Assembly: GCA_021738535.1 (NCBI GenBank)
Contig: JAIPBU010000016.1
Coordinates: 1 to 64,000, forward strand
DNA: 64,000 bases
Direction: 5' to 3'
From: Bacteroidales bacterium
Lineage (GTDB): Bacteria; Bacteroidota; Bacteroidia; Bacteroidales; VadinHA17
Each line of letters opens with the position of its first letter. The stretch's first letter is position 1. The notes beneath the pieces were generated by a model. It was not told the DNA's origin, did not search any database, and worked only from the letters and a program-made list of their open reading frames with translations. This document shows positions 38,914 through 50,544 of this stretch, one piece after another. A program made the position numbers and the translations under genes.

Positions 38914-40788
38914 TCATTTTCCCAGGTACAAGAGCAAAACACTTATATCAGCAGGTGATACACCACTTATTCTGCTTGCTGCCCCAACCGTTACCGGTCT
39001 GATCCTTTCCAGTTTTTGCCTTCCCTCTGTTGATATGGATTTCAGGCTTTCAAAATTCAGGTCATCAGGAATTTTGAGATCATTCATTCTTTTTATCCTT
39101 TCGGCTACCCCTCTCTCTCTTTCAATATATCCCCTGTATTTAATCTTAATTTCTGCAGACTCAATAATTTCCTCCAGCCTTTCCCCCATTTCATTCATTA
39201 ATACCATTCCCTCCCCGGATTTCTCCATCAATCCCTTCAAACCAAGTTGAGGCCGAAGGACCAGCTTTTCGATTCTTTGTGTCTCTTTTATAGCAGTGGT
39301 TCCACACTGTTCGAGATAATCATTTATCTCTCCCGGCTTAAACCTCGCGCTTTTAACAAAATCCATTACTCTTTCAACATACGCTTTCTTTTCCCTGTAT
39401 CTTTGAACCCTTTCCTCATCTGCCAGGCCAATTTTATATGCTCTTTCAGTCAGTCTTTCATCAGCATTATCCTGTCTTAACAATATCCTGTACTCTGCCC
39501 TGCTTGTAAACATTCTGTATGGTTCATCTACTCCTTTATTTACAAGGTCATTAATCAATACGCCTATATATGATTCATCCCTTTTCATTACAAAAGGCTC
39601 ATCGCCCCTTATTTTCTGCACGGAGTTTATACCGGCAATTAAACCCTGTGCGCCGGCTTCTTCATAACCGGTTGTACCATTAACCTGTCCTGCAAAATAT
39701 AGTCCATTAATTAATTTTGTTTCCAGCGTTTCCTTAAGTTGTGTTGGCTGAAAAAAATCATATTCTATTGCATAACCAGGCCTGTGAATTTTTACATTCT
39801 CCAGTCCTGGGATTTTTCTCAAAGCATCCAACTGCACCTCGAGCGGCAGGCTTGATGAATAGCCATTAATATAGTATTCATTAGTATCCCACCCTTCCGG
39901 CTCCAAAAATAACTGGTGACGGTCTTTGCCCTCAAATGTTACAATCTTATCTTCGATGCTCGGGCAATACCTCGGTCCTATTCCCTTAATCCTGCCCTGG
40001 AACAGTGGACTGTGTTTAATTCCTTCTCTTAGTTTTTCATGCACCCCTGTGTTTGTATGTACTATGTAACAGCTCCTTGGGTTGTCTATTTTTACCCTGT
40101 CATTCATAAATGAAAAACACCTGTGTTCTTTCTCCGACTCCTGTTCTGACATTTTACTGAAATCAACACTCCTCCCATCAATTCTAGCACTTGTTCCTGT
40201 TTTCATCCTCTCAACGCTAAACCCAATATCCCTTAATTGTTCACTGATTCCCTTTGATGGTTCATCTCCTGATCTGCCACCCTCAACCACATTATAACCA
40301 ACATGCATTAAGCCGTTAAGGAAAGTTCCTCCTGATAGAATAACAGCCTTGCCATAAAAACTTGTTCCAAAACTTGTCTCCACACCCTTAGCTCTTCCTT
40401 CGTCTATAATAATACGTGTTGCCTTTTCCTGCCACAAATCCAGCATCTTAACCTCCTCAAGTTTCTTTCTCCATACCCTGCTGAACATCATCCTGTCCGA
40501 TTGAGCTCTGGGGCTCCACATTGCCGGACCTTTTGACCGGTTTAAAAGCCTGTACTGGATCATGCTCTCATCTGTCACAATACCTGAAAGTCCACCCAGT
40601 GCGTCTATTTCCCTAATAATCTGACCCTTAGCAACTCCTCCCATTGCCGGGTTACACGACATCTGGGCCATCTTGCTCATATCCATGGTAATAAGGATTG
40701 TTTTCATTCCCATTTTAGCAGCTGCATGTGCAGCCTCACATCCTGCGTGACCTCCTCCAACAACAATTATATCATAATCAAATTGCAT
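38914..40788 (-). CDS. mnmG: tRNA uridine-5-carboxymethylaminomethyl(34) synthesis enzyme MnmG (GidA)
   Basis: IIVVGGGHAGCEAAHAAAKMG, MSCNPAMGGVAKGQIIREIDALGG, GQVNGTTGYEEAGAQGLIAG. Confidence 0.98.
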   Translation of the reverse strand: MQFDYDIIVVGGGHAGCEAAHAAAKMGMKTILITMDMSKMAQMSCNPAMGGVAKGQIIREIDALGGLSGIVTDESMIQYRLLNRSKGPAMWSPRAQSDRMMFSRVWRKKLEEVKMLDLWQEKATRIIIDEGRAKGVETSFGTSFYGKAVILSGGTFLNGLMHVGYNVVEGGRSGDEPSKGISEQLRDIGFSVERMKTGTSARIDGRSVDFSKMSEQESEKEHRCFSFMNDRVKIDNPRSCYIVHTNTGVHEKLREGIKHSPLFQGRIKGIGPRYCPSIEDKIVTFEGKDRHQLFLEPEGWDTNEYYINGYSSSLPLEVQLDALRKIPGLENVKIHRPGYAIEYDFFQPTQLKETLETKLINGLYFAGQVNGTTGYEEAGAQGLIAGINSVQKIRGDEPFVMKRDESYIGVLINDLVNKGVDEPYRMFTSRAEYRILLRQDNADERLTERAYKIGLADEERVQRYREKKAYVERVMDFVKSARFKPGEINDYLEQCGTTAIKETQRIEKLVLRPQLGLKGLMEKSGEGMVLMNEMGERLEEIIESAEIKIKYRGYIERERGVAERIKRMNDLKIPDDLNFESLKSISTEGRQKLERIRPVTVGAASRISGVSPADISVLLLYLGK

Positions 40789-41209
40789 TCTCTTTTTCTT
40801 TTAATTCCAGGTAGAAATCTTCTTTTTGCCTCATTATCCTTTTTGCCTTTTCATCTTTATCATCAAACCCTATAATATGTAAAACACCGTGTACCATTAC
40901 TCTCATAACCTCATTCCTAATGGTTTTGTTGAATTTTCCTGCATTTTCTTTTATAACATCAGTTCCAAGGTAAATCTCTCCATTAACCTGGTCTCCATTT
41001 CGATAATCAAAACATATAACATCCGTTTCATAATTATGATCCAGAAACTCTGTGTTTATATCTCTGATTTCGTTACGGCCGACAAAAATAAAAGAGAGGT
41101 CACCCGTAGTCTTTCCCTCCGACCTGATGACCTCTTTTATCCAGTTTTTAATGTCTTTTGTTTTTCCCAGCCTGTAATTTACATTCTTATAATAAATTTT
41201 TGGCTCCAA
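40778..41209 (-). CDS. ybeY: Endoribonuclease YbeY
   Basis: VMVHGVLHIIGFDDKDEKA (HGxLHxxGyDH-like). Confidence 0.93.
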   Translation of the reverse strand: MEPKIYYKNVNYRLGKTKDIKNWIKEVIRSEGKTTGDLSFIFVGRNEIRDINTEFLDHNYETDVICFDYRNGDQVNGEIYLGTDVIKENAGKFNKTIRNEVMRVMVHGVLHIIGFDDKDEKAKRIMRQKEDFYLELKEKENAI

Positions 41210-41612
41210 TTTTCTCTATTTTAAACTTCATTAATACTTCATTGCCATTCTTATTATAGTCAATTTCATCTGCCAGGTTTTTCATTAAAAATACTCCTCT
41301 TCCCCTTAACTTTTCAATATTCTCCGGAGATGTGGGATCCGGAACACAGTCCGGGTTAAACCCTACACCCTGGTCCCTTACCTGTACCATAAAATTATCA
41401 TCCTGCTGTGCAAAGCATATATTGACCCTCTTGTTTCTATCCCCGCCATTGCCATGTACAATGGCATTATTAACAGCTTCCATTGTGGCAACAAGGATTC
41501 TTCCATATTCCTCCTTGGTTATTCCAATTTGAACGATTAACTCATCCACCTTACTCTCTATAAGGCTGAGATTATTAATATCAGATTCAATAGCTATCTT
41601 TGTTTCCATCAT
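41187..41612 (-). CDS. RsbW/SpoIIAB-like GHKL ATP-binding protein (anti-sigma/serine kinase-like)
   Basis: VATMEAVNNAIVHGN, VRDQGVGFNPD, LRGRGVFLMKNLADEI. Confidence 0.88.
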   Translation of the reverse strand: MMETKIAIESDINNLSLIESKVDELIVQIGITKEEYGRILVATMEAVNNAIVHGNGGDRNKRVNICFAQQDDNFMVQVRDQGVGFNPDCVPDPTSPENIEKLRGRGVFLMKNLADEIDYNKNGNEVLMKFKIEKIGAKNLL

Positions 41613-41663
41613 ATTATCCCCATCTTTTCCTTATACTGTTTCAGGGCAATTTTGTTTCGATAT

Positions 41664-42845
41664 TTACCTTCTTTTTGAAAGCCACTGTTCGGGATTCTTT
41701 TTATCCTTCTCTTCGTATATCATGAATTTAATTGTACTCTTGCTGTTACCTTCACTATCAAAATAAACATCACCTATATACTGCTTTGTATCAACCTCAT
41801 CTCCCGGCTTAACTTTTACATTAACTAAATTCTGATATACAGTAAGATATGTACCATGCCGGATAATCACGGCCATATTTCCCCCACTAATTCCGAATAC
41901 ACTCATTACACTGCCTTTGAATACGGCTCTTGCAGCTTCCCTCGTACCGCTGCTTATTTCAATTCCTATATTATTAATCTCTGTTCCCTTAATAACCGGG
42001 TGTTGATGAACTCCAAACTGGGATGTTACTACTCCTCTCTCCACAGGCCACGGCAGCCTGCCCTTATTCTTTGCAAAATCGTCGCCAATAATTGCCATCT
42101 CAGGGGTCATATCAGACATCTCTCTTTTTCTTCTCTCTTCTTCAATGACTCTTTCAATTTCCCTTTCTATCTCTTCTGCTATCCGCTGTTTCTTCCTCAG
42201 GTTCTCCCTGAGCGTTCTCTCCTTCTGCTTTAATTCCGTTATCACACCTCTCTGCTTTCTCTGCTCTCTCTGCAGCTGAATTTTTTGACCCTCCTCCCTT
42301 GTTTTCAGTTCAGAAACCCTTAACAGGTCTTCCTCAAGTTTTCTCCTGTTATCTTCCACTTCTCCCTTAAGGTCCAGAATAATCTCGGCTTCCCTTCTCC
42401 TGTACTTTGCAACCTGCTGCAGGTATTTCAATCTCTTATAACCCTGGTTAAGATCCTTTGATGCAAGTATATAAGCAATTTCAGGATTCCCTTTACTCTC
42501 CTTTTGTGCATGAAGAATTGCTTTTTCATATTCCTTTATTAATATTTCAATATCCTCCTCCATCATTTCTACTGCAATCCTGTTAAGTTCCATTCTCTTC
42601 TCCAGTAAGGCCTGTTCCTCTTTATAACCGCGGATAACATTTTCTCTTAATTTTAATTTACTTCTCAGCAGGCTGAGGTCACCAATTGTCTCGGTCTTTT
42701 CTTTCTCCGTTCTCTTCAACATTGTATCCAGATACTTGATGTCTTTAATTGCCTGCTCTCTTTGCTTCTCCAGTTCTGCCCTTGTCTGCCCGCAGACCTG
42801 GATAAAAATCAATCCAAATACAGCTGTTATTATCAGTCTTTTCAT
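41664..42845 (-). CDS. M23/LytM murein hydrolase activator, EnvC-like
   Basis: Signal peptide, long coiled coil, C-terminal LytM-like domain (LPWPVERGVVTSQFGVHQHPVIKGTEINNIGIEI, HGTYLTVYQNL). Confidence 0.88.
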   Translation of the reverse strand: MKRLIITAVFGLIFIQVCGQTRAELEKQREQAIKDIKYLDTMLKRTEKEKTETIGDLSLLRSKLKLRENVIRGYKEEQALLEKRMELNRIAVEMMEEDIEILIKEYEKAILHAQKESKGNPEIAYILASKDLNQGYKRLKYLQQVAKYRRREAEIILDLKGEVEDNRRKLEEDLLRVSELKTREEGQKIQLQREQRKQRGVITELKQKERTLRENLRKKQRIAEEIEREIERVIEEERRKREMSDMTPEMAIIGDDFAKNKGRLPWPVERGVVTSQFGVHQHPVIKGTEINNIGIEISSGTREAARAVFKGSVMSVFGISGGNMAVIIRHGTYLTVYQNLVNVKVKPGDEVDTKQYIGDVYFDSEGNSKSTIKFMIYEEKDKKNPEQWLSKRR

Positions 42846-43603
42846 CTGATTACTTTCTTAGTATAATTATCCTGCTTTCTGAAATTAATAATTACCCTTT
42901 CTCTTCTTTTTGCCTTTGCAACTTTAAGCTCTATCCTCATGTTGCCTGATAAATCCCATTTAATAACTCCGGGATATGATAAACTGTCACTTTGAGTAAT
43001 CTCACTGAATTCACCCTTTATTAATTCGCCATCGTTACGCTTATATATCCTGATTTCATTAACCTTTTTCAACTCGCAATCAATCTTGTATCCTATTATT
43101 CTATTCCTTCCGCCATCTGCGATCTCTGCTATACCATTTACACATTTAATGTTTTCGTCAATATTCACTAACCCTGTAAAATCTCCAAATAATATTCCCG
43201 GCTCCATATTTTCAAAACCATATCTTCTACCTAATTCTTTAGTTTTACCGGTATAAAATATATCATTTATCCTGTCAATAACTTCCACCTTTTCTTGGCT
43301 TAACAAAATCCTTGCTGCCTCTATTCCAGCAATCGTACGGATGCTAACCAGCATGCTGTCCCTGCCGTTATATCTCAAATAGGCCCTGAATCTTCTCGTC
43401 GCTTTTCCATCATCAAATAAAACTGATATTTTGTCAATACTTGTTGGTCCGTCAAAAAGATTTCTGTTCCTTATCTCTCCAAGGTATTCTGTTTTTATAT
43501 TCTTCTCTTCAACTTCTGCAGATCTGTTTATTTTAGCAGACTTGCATGAAATTAAAGCAGTAAAAATAAAAACTATAAACGCTATTTTTTCCTTTCCATA
43601 CAA
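42842..43603 (-). CDS. DUF4292-like lipoprotein
   Basis: Lipobox (FTALISCKSAK); position between TPR and EnvC-like genes in a Bacteroidota-typical order. Confidence 0.72.
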   Translation of the reverse strand: MYGKEKIAFIVFIFTALISCKSAKINRSAEVEEKNIKTEYLGEIRNRNLFDGPTSIDKISVLFDDGKATRRFRAYLRYNGRDSMLVSIRTIAGIEAARILLSQEKVEVIDRINDIFYTGKTKELGRRYGFENMEPGILFGDFTGLVNIDENIKCVNGIAEIADGGRNRIIGYKIDCELKKVNEIRIYKRNDGELIKGEFSEITQSDSLSYPGVIKWDLSGNMRIELKVAKAKRRERVIINFRKQDNYTKKVIR

Positions 43604-45372
43604 TTTTCAATCTCTCCTATCAGATATTCTTTTGTTTGATCTTCCTTCAGTGCTGCCTGCCACAAAATAACAGCTTCCTCACAATTCTTTCGTTCTTTTT
43701 TTATATAACCATAATGCTCCAGAATTTCAGCATCGTTGACCTCGATTGAACGAAAAATCGTTTCCATTATCTTTTCAGCATCACGGTACTTTTTTCTTTT
43801 ATAAAGTACCCATGCATAAGTATCCATATATGTAACATTCTTTTCCATCTCAATGCACTGTTTAATCATCTCCTCTGCCTTATTAAGATTCTCACTATTC
43901 TCAGCGAGGTAATAGGCATAATTATTTAAAACCAGTGCATTACCGGGATCTATTTCCAATGCTCTCTCAAATTTTTCATAAGCTTCCTGTGATCTGCCCT
44001 TTCTGTACTCGATTTCTGCTTCCATAGAAAGAATCTGTACAAGATACTGTTCCCCGTTATTAACAAGTATTCTTACCTTTCGTAATTCTTCCTTTGCCTC
44101 ATTATACTCCTCTCTCTCAACTAATGCGAAGGCATATAATAACTTTGGCAAAGGAGCCCGGTTAAACAACTTTGCTGCCCTTCCTGCAAACTCATACAAT
44201 CTGCCTGTATCGGTTTCCTCATTTAGTAGTAACAGTAATTTTTCCCACAGGTAATATTCCGATTTCCTGTTTTCCAGGTAATCAGCAAGGAATGCGATCT
44301 CCTTATCTCTTTGTCCTGTTTGTTCCAATATTTCCGCATTAAGAGCTATTATTGAAGGGTTTTCCATATTATTTTCTATAAGAATGTTTCCCAGCTCTGT
44401 AATCTCTTCTCTCCTTCTTTCAATGTATGAGCTGTCCTGCATAAGTCTTAACACAAAGTTGATCTTTTCTCTGATCTCTCTTTCCTCATCCTTAATTACA
44501 TACTTCGCAAATATTGCAACTTCAGAATATTTCTTTTGCTCCAGCAAGAATTCTATATAAGAGTACTCCAGTCTACCCTTGTTTTCATCGCCTTCAATAT
44601 CTATGCTGTTGTATACCTCTTTTGCTTTATCTACTTTACCGCTTTCCCTGTAAACATCTGCCAGCATTCCCTTAAGGCTTGTATTTGCGGGTTGTTCACG
44701 TATTTCTTCCTCAAGAATACTTTCTGCTTCCCGGAATTTTCCCATTCTTATTTTACATTCCAGCAGGGCTCCTAATAGCTCCGGATTTCCAGGGTACCTG
44801 TCATAATATCTTTGGAAAATAGTCTCTGCTTTTCCATGATCTCCTGTTTCCAAATACAGGTTTGCCAGCCGATACTCTACACTTCTACGGTCCGGATCAT
44901 ATCTAACAACATTTTCCAGCCATGTTTTCGCGGTATCGAGTTTTCCAGTTTGCAGATAAATATTAGCCACGTGAAGCATATACCAGGTATTCAGGCTATC
45001 GAGTTCATGTGCGCGACGTCCGTACTTCAAGGCATTATCATAGTCTCTTCGCATTGCCGCTATCTTACTTATTTCATAATTAGCGGCATCGCTGTATGGG
45101 TTTATTCTTATTGCATCCTCAAACTTATCAAGGGCTTCTCCGTAATTACCACTCATTTGCTGCCTTAAGCCTTCCATATAAGTCAGATCATAGAGGGTCT
45201 CATTTACCTTTTCCTTAACCACATTATCCCCCTTACTGCTTCTCTTTACCGGAGAGCAACTTAATGTAAGCAACAGAAAAATAAAAGCCGCTATTAATCC
45301 CTTGTTATTTACTCCCGGTATGTCCAAAACCGCCCTTTCCTCTTTTGGTTTCTTCAAGTATTGTAACCTCAT
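43582..45372 (-). CDS. TPR-repeat lipoprotein
   Basis: [10 protein letters not shown] lipobox; multiple TPRs ([28 protein letters not shown] ...); 5' end overlaps dut, so start is uncertain. Confidence 0.85.
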   Translation of the reverse strand: MRLQYLKKPKEERAVLDIPGVNNKGLIAAFIFLLLTLSCSPVKRSSKGDNVVKEKVNETLYDLTYMEGLRQQMSGNYGEALDKFEDAIRINPYSDAANYEISKIAAMRRDYDNALKYGRRAHELDSLNTWYMLHVANIYLQTGKLDTAKTWLENVVRYDPDRRSVEYRLANLYLETGDHGKAETIFQRYYDRYPGNPELLGALLECKIRMGKFREAESILEEEIREQPANTSLKGMLADVYRESGKVDKAKEVYNSIDIEGDENKGRLEYSYIEFLLEQKKYSEVAIFAKYVIKDEEREIREKINFVLRLMQDSSYIERRREEITELGNILIENNMENPSIIALNAEILEQTGQRDKEIAFLADYLENRKSEYYLWEKLLLLLNEETDTGRLYEFAGRAAKLFNRAPLPKLLYAFALVEREEYNEAKEELRKVRILVNNGEQYLVQILSMEAEIEYRKGRSQEAYEKFERALEIDPGNALVLNNYAYYLAENSENLNKAEEMIKQCIEMEKNVTYMDTYAWVLYKRKKYRDAEKIMETIFRSIEVNDAEILEHYGYIKKERKNCEEAVILWQAALKEDQTKEYLIGEIENCMERKK

Positions 45373-45739
45373 TCCAGTTTACCCTTTCATGTTTAGCAAT
45401 TACCATCTGGCAAATTCTGTCACCATCCTGCAGTGTAAATTCTTCATTTGAAAGATTAACAATTATTATACCTATTTCGCCACGGTAATCGGCATCAATG
45501 GTACCGGGACTATTAAGTATTGATATTCCATACCTTATGGCCATTCCGCTTCTTGGTCGTATCTGTGCTTCATATCCAACCGGCAATTCAATATACAATC
45601 CTGTTGGCACAATCATTCTCTCAAGTGGTTTTAGAAGAACATCATTATCTAAATTTGCCCTTATATCCATTCCTGCCGATGCTTCCGTTGAATAGGCCGG
45701 TAGTTCATGTTGTGATTTGTTAACTATTCTTACCTGCAT
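45305..45739 (-). CDS. dut: dUTP diphosphatase
   Basis: [42 protein letters not shown]. Confidence 0.97.
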   Translation of the reverse strand: MQVRIVNKSQHELPAYSTEASAGMDIRANLDNDVLLKPLERMIVPTGLYIELPVGYEAQIRPRSGMAIRYGISILNSPGTIDADYRGEIGIIIVNLSNEEFTLQDGDRICQMVIAKHERVNWNEVTILEETKRGKGGFGHTGSK

Positions 45740-47220
45740 TAATTATTCCTTTTAAATAATATACTTAATATTTTATCCCTGTGTTCTGCATATCCAACAT
45801 ATGCCAGAAGAATTATGCTGTTAATAAGCAATTCACTGATAATTGATTTATAATTTATCATTGACACACCTAAAACTACTACTACACCTGCAATAACATA
45901 TTTCAATATATCTGCAACCGGATAATTTATCCTGTAATGTTTTCTGCTCAAATAAAACGACCCTGCAATCATTACTCCATAACACGCCACGTGAGCCCAC
46001 GCAGAAGCCATATAGCCATAATAGGGTACCAGTATTAAATTAAATAACAGCGTAACAACAGCTCCGGCCAGAGTCAGATAAGCACCATATTTAGTCAGGT
46101 CTTTAACCTTATACCAAATACTAAGATTAATAAAAATACCGAACATAAGGTACCCCATACTAACTATGGGTACTATTGCCAGTCCGCCCCTGAGGTGACT
46201 CCCTGCAATAATAAACTTAAATCCTGATATATAAAGATTTATAAGCAAATAAAGTATCATCGCATAGATAACAAAATACTTCATTACATAGGCATAAACA
46301 TCCTTCGCATCTTTGTTTTCTGCTCTTGCGAAAAAAAACGGTTCCATGGCATACCGGTACATTTGTATAAACAATGCCATTAACACCGCAATCTTGTAAC
46401 TGGCTCCATATTCCCCAACAACTTCAAGCGGGTTATCATTATTAACCAGTCGTCTCAGAATCATTTTATCCAGCGCATCATTAATTGATCCTCCCAGGCC
46501 TGAGATAAGTAAGGGGAAAGAATAAATTATCATTTGTTTCCACAGGGCTATCTCAAATTTCAGATGTACACTGAAAATTTCCTTAATAAGCATTATAAGC
46601 ATTGAAATACTACCTATTGCATTTGCCAGGAATACATAACCCACACCGAAATCCGGATTATAAAGATCACCCAATAGTGTTTTGCCTTTTTCTCTTAAAG
46701 CTGGTTCAATTTTTAAAAAAACAAAAACAAGTGAAATTGTAATAACAACGTTTATAATCTTTATTATACTGAACTTTATGGCTTTATTCTCCCTCCTGAG
46801 TTTAGCAAAAGGAACAGCGGTAATTGCATCTGTTGCAAGTATTATCGAGAACAACCTCAGGTATAATTCCCTGTCGCTGTATCTCAATACCATAGCTACA
46901 TCGTCTACAAACAAATTAAAGGCCAGAAGGAAAACCCCGGAGCTTATCAGGATTGAAATAAGTGCAGTACTGAAAACCTTATTACTTTTCTCCTGCTTTT
47001 GTGCAAACCTGAAAAAAGCAGTTTCCATGCCATAGGTTAGCACTATCAGCATAAATACCATGTAGGCATAAAGTTCAGTGATAACTCCGTACTCAGCTTT
47101 GTCAAATACCCAGGTATAGAACGGTGTCAGAACAGCATAGTTAAGGAACCTGGGTACAATTGTCCCGAGACCGTAAACCAAAGTCTGTCCTGCCAGTTTG
47201 TTTATTTCTTTCACGTTCAA
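45739..47220 (-). CDS. Polysaccharide biosynthesis flippase (MATE/Wzx-like)
   Basis: Polytopic; [41 protein letters not shown]. Confidence 0.85.
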   Translation of the reverse strand: MNVKEINKLAGQTLVYGLGTIVPRFLNYAVLTPFYTWVFDKAEYGVITELYAYMVFMLIVLTYGMETAFFRFAQKQEKSNKVFSTALISILISSGVFLLAFNLFVDDVAMVLRYSDRELYLRLFSIILATDAITAVPFAKLRRENKAIKFSIIKIINVVITISLVFVFLKIEPALREKGKTLLGDLYNPDFGVGYVFLANAIGSISMLIMLIKEIFSVHLKFEIALWKQMIIYSFPLLISGLGGSINDALDKMILRRLVNNDNPLEVVGEYGASYKIAVLMALFIQMYRYAMEPFFFARAENKDAKDVYAYVMKYFVIYAMILYLLINLYISGFKFIIAGSHLRGGLAIVPIVSMGYLMFGIFINLSIWYKVKDLTKYGAYLTLAGAVVTLLFNLILVPYYGYMASAWAHVACYGVMIAGSFYLSRKHYRINYPVADILKYVIAGVVVVLGVSMINYKSIISELLINSIILLAYVGYAEHRDKILSILFKRNN

Positions 47221-47253
47221 TTATATCGCTGATCCTGCAAAGATACTATCTTA

Positions 47254-49560
47254 TTATTCAAGGCCTGATTTATTAAATAAAATATATCCGAAGTTAACGA
47301 ACAGGAATAATTTCTGTCTCTCCCTGCTAAAATAGTTCAGTCCTGCCGACACAGGACCAACCGGTGTATGGTAAACAGCGGCAATCTCGCCTATAGCATC
47401 CAGTTGATTATAATAATATTTATTATACCCAAAACCTGTTTCTGTTCTTTCAACCCTTCTTACAGGTGCAAACAGGTATAATCCGCCTCTCAAATGCATG
47501 TTGCCTGTAAATTTATACACAGGAATGAGCCCGGCACCCAGGTATGAATTTGCCCTCAGTGAATACCCGAAAAGAGTTTTACTCATTGCTGTAGGCTCAA
47601 ACTTATAGGAATCTATCATTGATGCCGTATAATTATTGCTAAGTTCTTTACTGCTAAAAACCATGTCTACAAGGCTGCCCAGGACAAAATTATCTGTAAT
47701 CTCTATATAACTTCTGTTCATAAATTTTAATGCAAACCAGTTATGGTTTTTATTAAAAATTTCTCCGGAGCTCAATGTGTCAGCGCCTCCTTCTTCGTAT
47801 CGCTCCAGCCCGGTATTATAATATAAGCCTGCATATGTGGAGCTCCCCTCTGTAGAATATTGCTTGCGGTTAAGGTTGTTATATTTATAGAACAGTTTTG
47901 CCGTAAGGTAAAAATAGTTAGTTTCATCCTGCCGGTCATCAGATTCGAAATCGAATTCCCTGTAATACCTGTCATTTATCCAACTGAAATTCAATCCTGT
48001 TCTTATCACCGAATTGTTACTTACCGGTGTTCCAAAAGATGTTCTGAAATTACTCTCCCTCCTGTTTATGTAAGCAGGCACTGTTTGTTCAAATAAGGAC
48101 GTTACCTCACTGGTAAAATAATTTCTGCTGTATCCTGTAAGGCTCAGATCGATCAGAAGGAGTTTTTTCTGTGGTACTGTAATCCTGTGTGATAAACTGA
48201 AAGATGAGTAATTCTTACCAAAATACAGGTTTAGCCCCAGCCTGTTATAAATATCGCTGAGTGAGTAGTATTCAAAACCCAGGTAGGCCTGGTTATACGT
48301 TGTCAGGCTAAGCAAGCCTCCGGCCTCAAAGCTGTATGACCCTTTCAGTTCCACGTCAAGATAAAGGTCGAACAAGGAGCTATGATTATTATATCGTGCT
48401 TCGGGATATACATTTTTAATATTTTCTTCCGTTACCAGTCTGAAATATTCACCTTTTATTTGCGATATATTAATTGTGTCACCTTCTTTCAGTATTAACT
48501 TTCTTATATACTGGTCCTGCCTTTCATTTACACCGTTTATATATATCTCTCCAAATAATGCATCCGGCAACCTTTTCCTGAATTGTGCTTTTCTTTCTGC
48601 AAGGAATTCCACTTTAGCCGTCCCGGCCCTGTGTCTGAAAAACGGTATCTCCTTTTTTGCATTAATATACCCCCTGTTAATAACGGAGTCTGCTTTACTG
48701 AAATCCAGCAATCCAACATCTTCAAGATCAATATTAATAACATAACCCGTGCTATCAGGAATTGCGTAATCCGTTGGTTGCATTACCATATTCTCCAGCT
48801 GAAGCATTACATCATCTTTTTCAGGTGGTTTTGATTTCTTTGCAACCTTGCTTCCTATTATGAAATCAGGATTAAAATCATCTATTAATACATCATAGGG
48901 AAAATTATTATATATACCTCCGTCGAATAACAATATACTGTCCTCCAGGTGAGGTTCAAAATATAAGGGATACGACATAGATGCTCTTATTGCATGTCCA
49001 AGATTACCCTTTCTGAAAATATATGGCCTTTTCCTGTATATATCAGCAGCAACACACCTGAAAGGGATCATCAAACTGTCGAAATCGCCGCCTGATGCCG
49101 CGCTTTCCCTGCAAGTAAGTTCCATAACGGCAAAGTCTATTACTTCCGAGGGTATAAGATGTGACGGTAGTCCGGCCTCCGTTTCATCCTCTTCAACAAC
49201 AAGGTCTATATCAATCATTGACGAACTGTGTTCATCCTCTTTGTAACTGAATTTAAATTTCTTGTCAATTGCGCCGGTAGACCACCTGAGAAACTCATCG
49301 GATGTCACAAGAACCGTCATCTCCTCCGTGGTATATCCCATAGCATAAAGTGCACCTACTATAGCCCCCATGGATGTCCCTGCAACATAATCAATTTCAA
49401 TTCCCTCTTCTTCCAGCGCTTTTATCACACCAATATGAGCCAGGCCTTTTGCTCCACCACCACTCAACACCAGGCCTGTCTTTTGCCCATTAACATATCC
49501 CGAAAAATAAACCAGGCTTGCCAATGCCAGTATAAGTACCCTGTATCCTGCAGTATTCAC
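47254..49560 (-). CDS. Patatin-like phospholipase with POTRA/outer-membrane barrel (type Vd-like)
   Basis: LSGGGAKGLAHIGV, GTSMGAIVGALYAMGY (GxSxG), LLFDGGIYNNFP; C-terminal beta-barrel-like region ending in an aromatic-rich strand (KLFLFVNFGYILFNKSGLE). Confidence 0.9.
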   Translation of the reverse strand: MNTAGYRVLILALASLVYFSGYVNGQKTGLVLSGGGAKGLAHIGVIKALEEEGIEIDYVAGTSMGAIVGALYAMGYTTEEMTVLVTSDEFLRWSTGAIDKKFKFSYKEDEHSSSMIDIDLVVEEDETEAGLPSHLIPSEVIDFAVMELTCRESAASGGDFDSLMIPFRCVAADIYRKRPYIFRKGNLGHAIRASMSYPLYFEPHLEDSILLFDGGIYNNFPYDVLIDDFNPDFIIGSKVAKKSKPPEKDDVMLQLENMVMQPTDYAIPDSTGYVINIDLEDVGLLDFSKADSVINRGYINAKKEIPFFRHRAGTAKVEFLAERKAQFRKRLPDALFGEIYINGVNERQDQYIRKLILKEGDTINISQIKGEYFRLVTEENIKNVYPEARYNNHSSLFDLYLDVELKGSYSFEAGGLLSLTTYNQAYLGFEYYSLSDIYNRLGLNLYFGKNYSSFSLSHRITVPQKKLLLIDLSLTGYSRNYFTSEVTSLFEQTVPAYINRRESNFRTSFGTPVSNNSVIRTGLNFSWINDRYYREFDFESDDRQDETNYFYLTAKLFYKYNNLNRKQYSTEGSSTYAGLYYNTGLERYEEGGADTLSSGEIFNKNHNWFALKFMNRSYIEITDNFVLGSLVDMVFSSKELSNNYTASMIDSYKFEPTAMSKTLFGYSLRANSYLGAGLIPVYKFTGNMHLRGGLYLFAPVRRVERTETGFGYNKYYYNQLDAIGEIAAVYHTPVGPVSAGLNYFSRERQKLFLFVNFGYILFNKSGLE

Positions 49561-49663
49561 AATGTTTCAGAAAATTATAAGTTTTTAACTAACAACGTTT
49601 ATCTTTGTGCTTTATCTCATACTGAAAAGCACTAAAATTACAAAGATTTATAAACTTATTGAC

Positions 49664-50518
49664 ATGATCAGATCTTATTCACTTTCCGCAACAGCTGTTT
49701 TTTTTGCATTTTTTCTTCTTGCTTCCTGCTCTGAATCCGGGAAGGAAAAAACTTACTTTGTTAATTTTGAAACCACAGAAGGCACAATCAAGGTAAAACT
49801 ATACAATAACACTCCTCTTCACCGGGATAATTTTATTAAACTGGTAAAGGATAAATATTACGATAACATCATGTTTCACAGGGTAATAGAAGATTTTATG
49901 ATCCAGGCAGGCGATTACAAAACAAGACCCGATCTTGCATCGGATACCAGCAATAAATATGTTTATACCATTCCGGCAGAGATTAAAAGAGAAAATTTTC
50001 ATAAGCGCGGTGCCCTTGCTGCTGCCCGAACAGGTGACCGCTTCAACCCTGAAAGAAAATCATCAGGCACGCAGTTTTATATTGTACAGGGACAGAAATT
50101 CTCTGACCGCATAAGTGAAAAAGGTGACACTATCTCCGCTGATTCGCTAATTGCCGGTGTTGAGCTTAGGATCAACTCCTCGTTAAAACAGAATATCTTC
50201 TACAACCATCTTCAGGATGAAAGGAAGAAATCTAAAGTTTCAGGCGATAACAGAACCGATGCTGAAATTCAACAGGCAGCAACACTTCTTACCTATGATG
50301 ACCTGGAGAATTTTCAGCCCATTGTAATCCCTGATGAACACAGGGAAGTATATATAAACTCAGGTGGTACCCCTCATCTTGATATGCAATACACTGTATT
50401 CGGCGAGGTTGTCGAAGGGATGAACGTTGTAGACAGCATTGCCGCTACAAAAACAGACCGCACAGACAAACCTGTTAAGGATATTAAAATTTTGAAAGCT
50501 CGCATTACCAGGAAATAA
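49664..50518 (+). CDS. Peptidylprolyl isomerase (cyclophilin type), lipoprotein
   Basis: FFLLASCSE lipobox; FVNFETTEGTIKVKLYNNTPLHRDNFIKLV, MFHRVIEDFMIQAGD, FGEVVEGMNVVDSIAA; track ORF starts at 49607. Confidence 0.92.
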   Translation: MIRSYSLSATAVFFAFFLLASCSESGKEKTYFVNFETTEGTIKVKLYNNTPLHRDNFIKLVKDKYYDNIMFHRVIEDFMIQAGDYKTRPDLASDTSNKYVYTIPAEIKRENFHKRGALAAARTGDRFNPERKSSGTQFYIVQGQKFSDRISEKGDTISADSLIAGVELRINSSLKQNIFYNHLQDERKKSKVSGDNRTDAEIQQAATLLTYDDLENFQPIVIPDEHREVYINSGGTPHLDMQYTVFGEVVEGMNVVDSIAATKTDRTDKPVKDIKILKARITRK

Positions 50519-50544
50519 TCAGTAAAATTCAGATACTACAACAG

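Noticed and set aside
49600-49607. TATCTTTG -7 promoter element upstream of the peptidylprolyl isomerase
   Set aside because: Matches TAnnTTTG but I found no matching TTG element at the expected distance, so it was not listed as a promoter.
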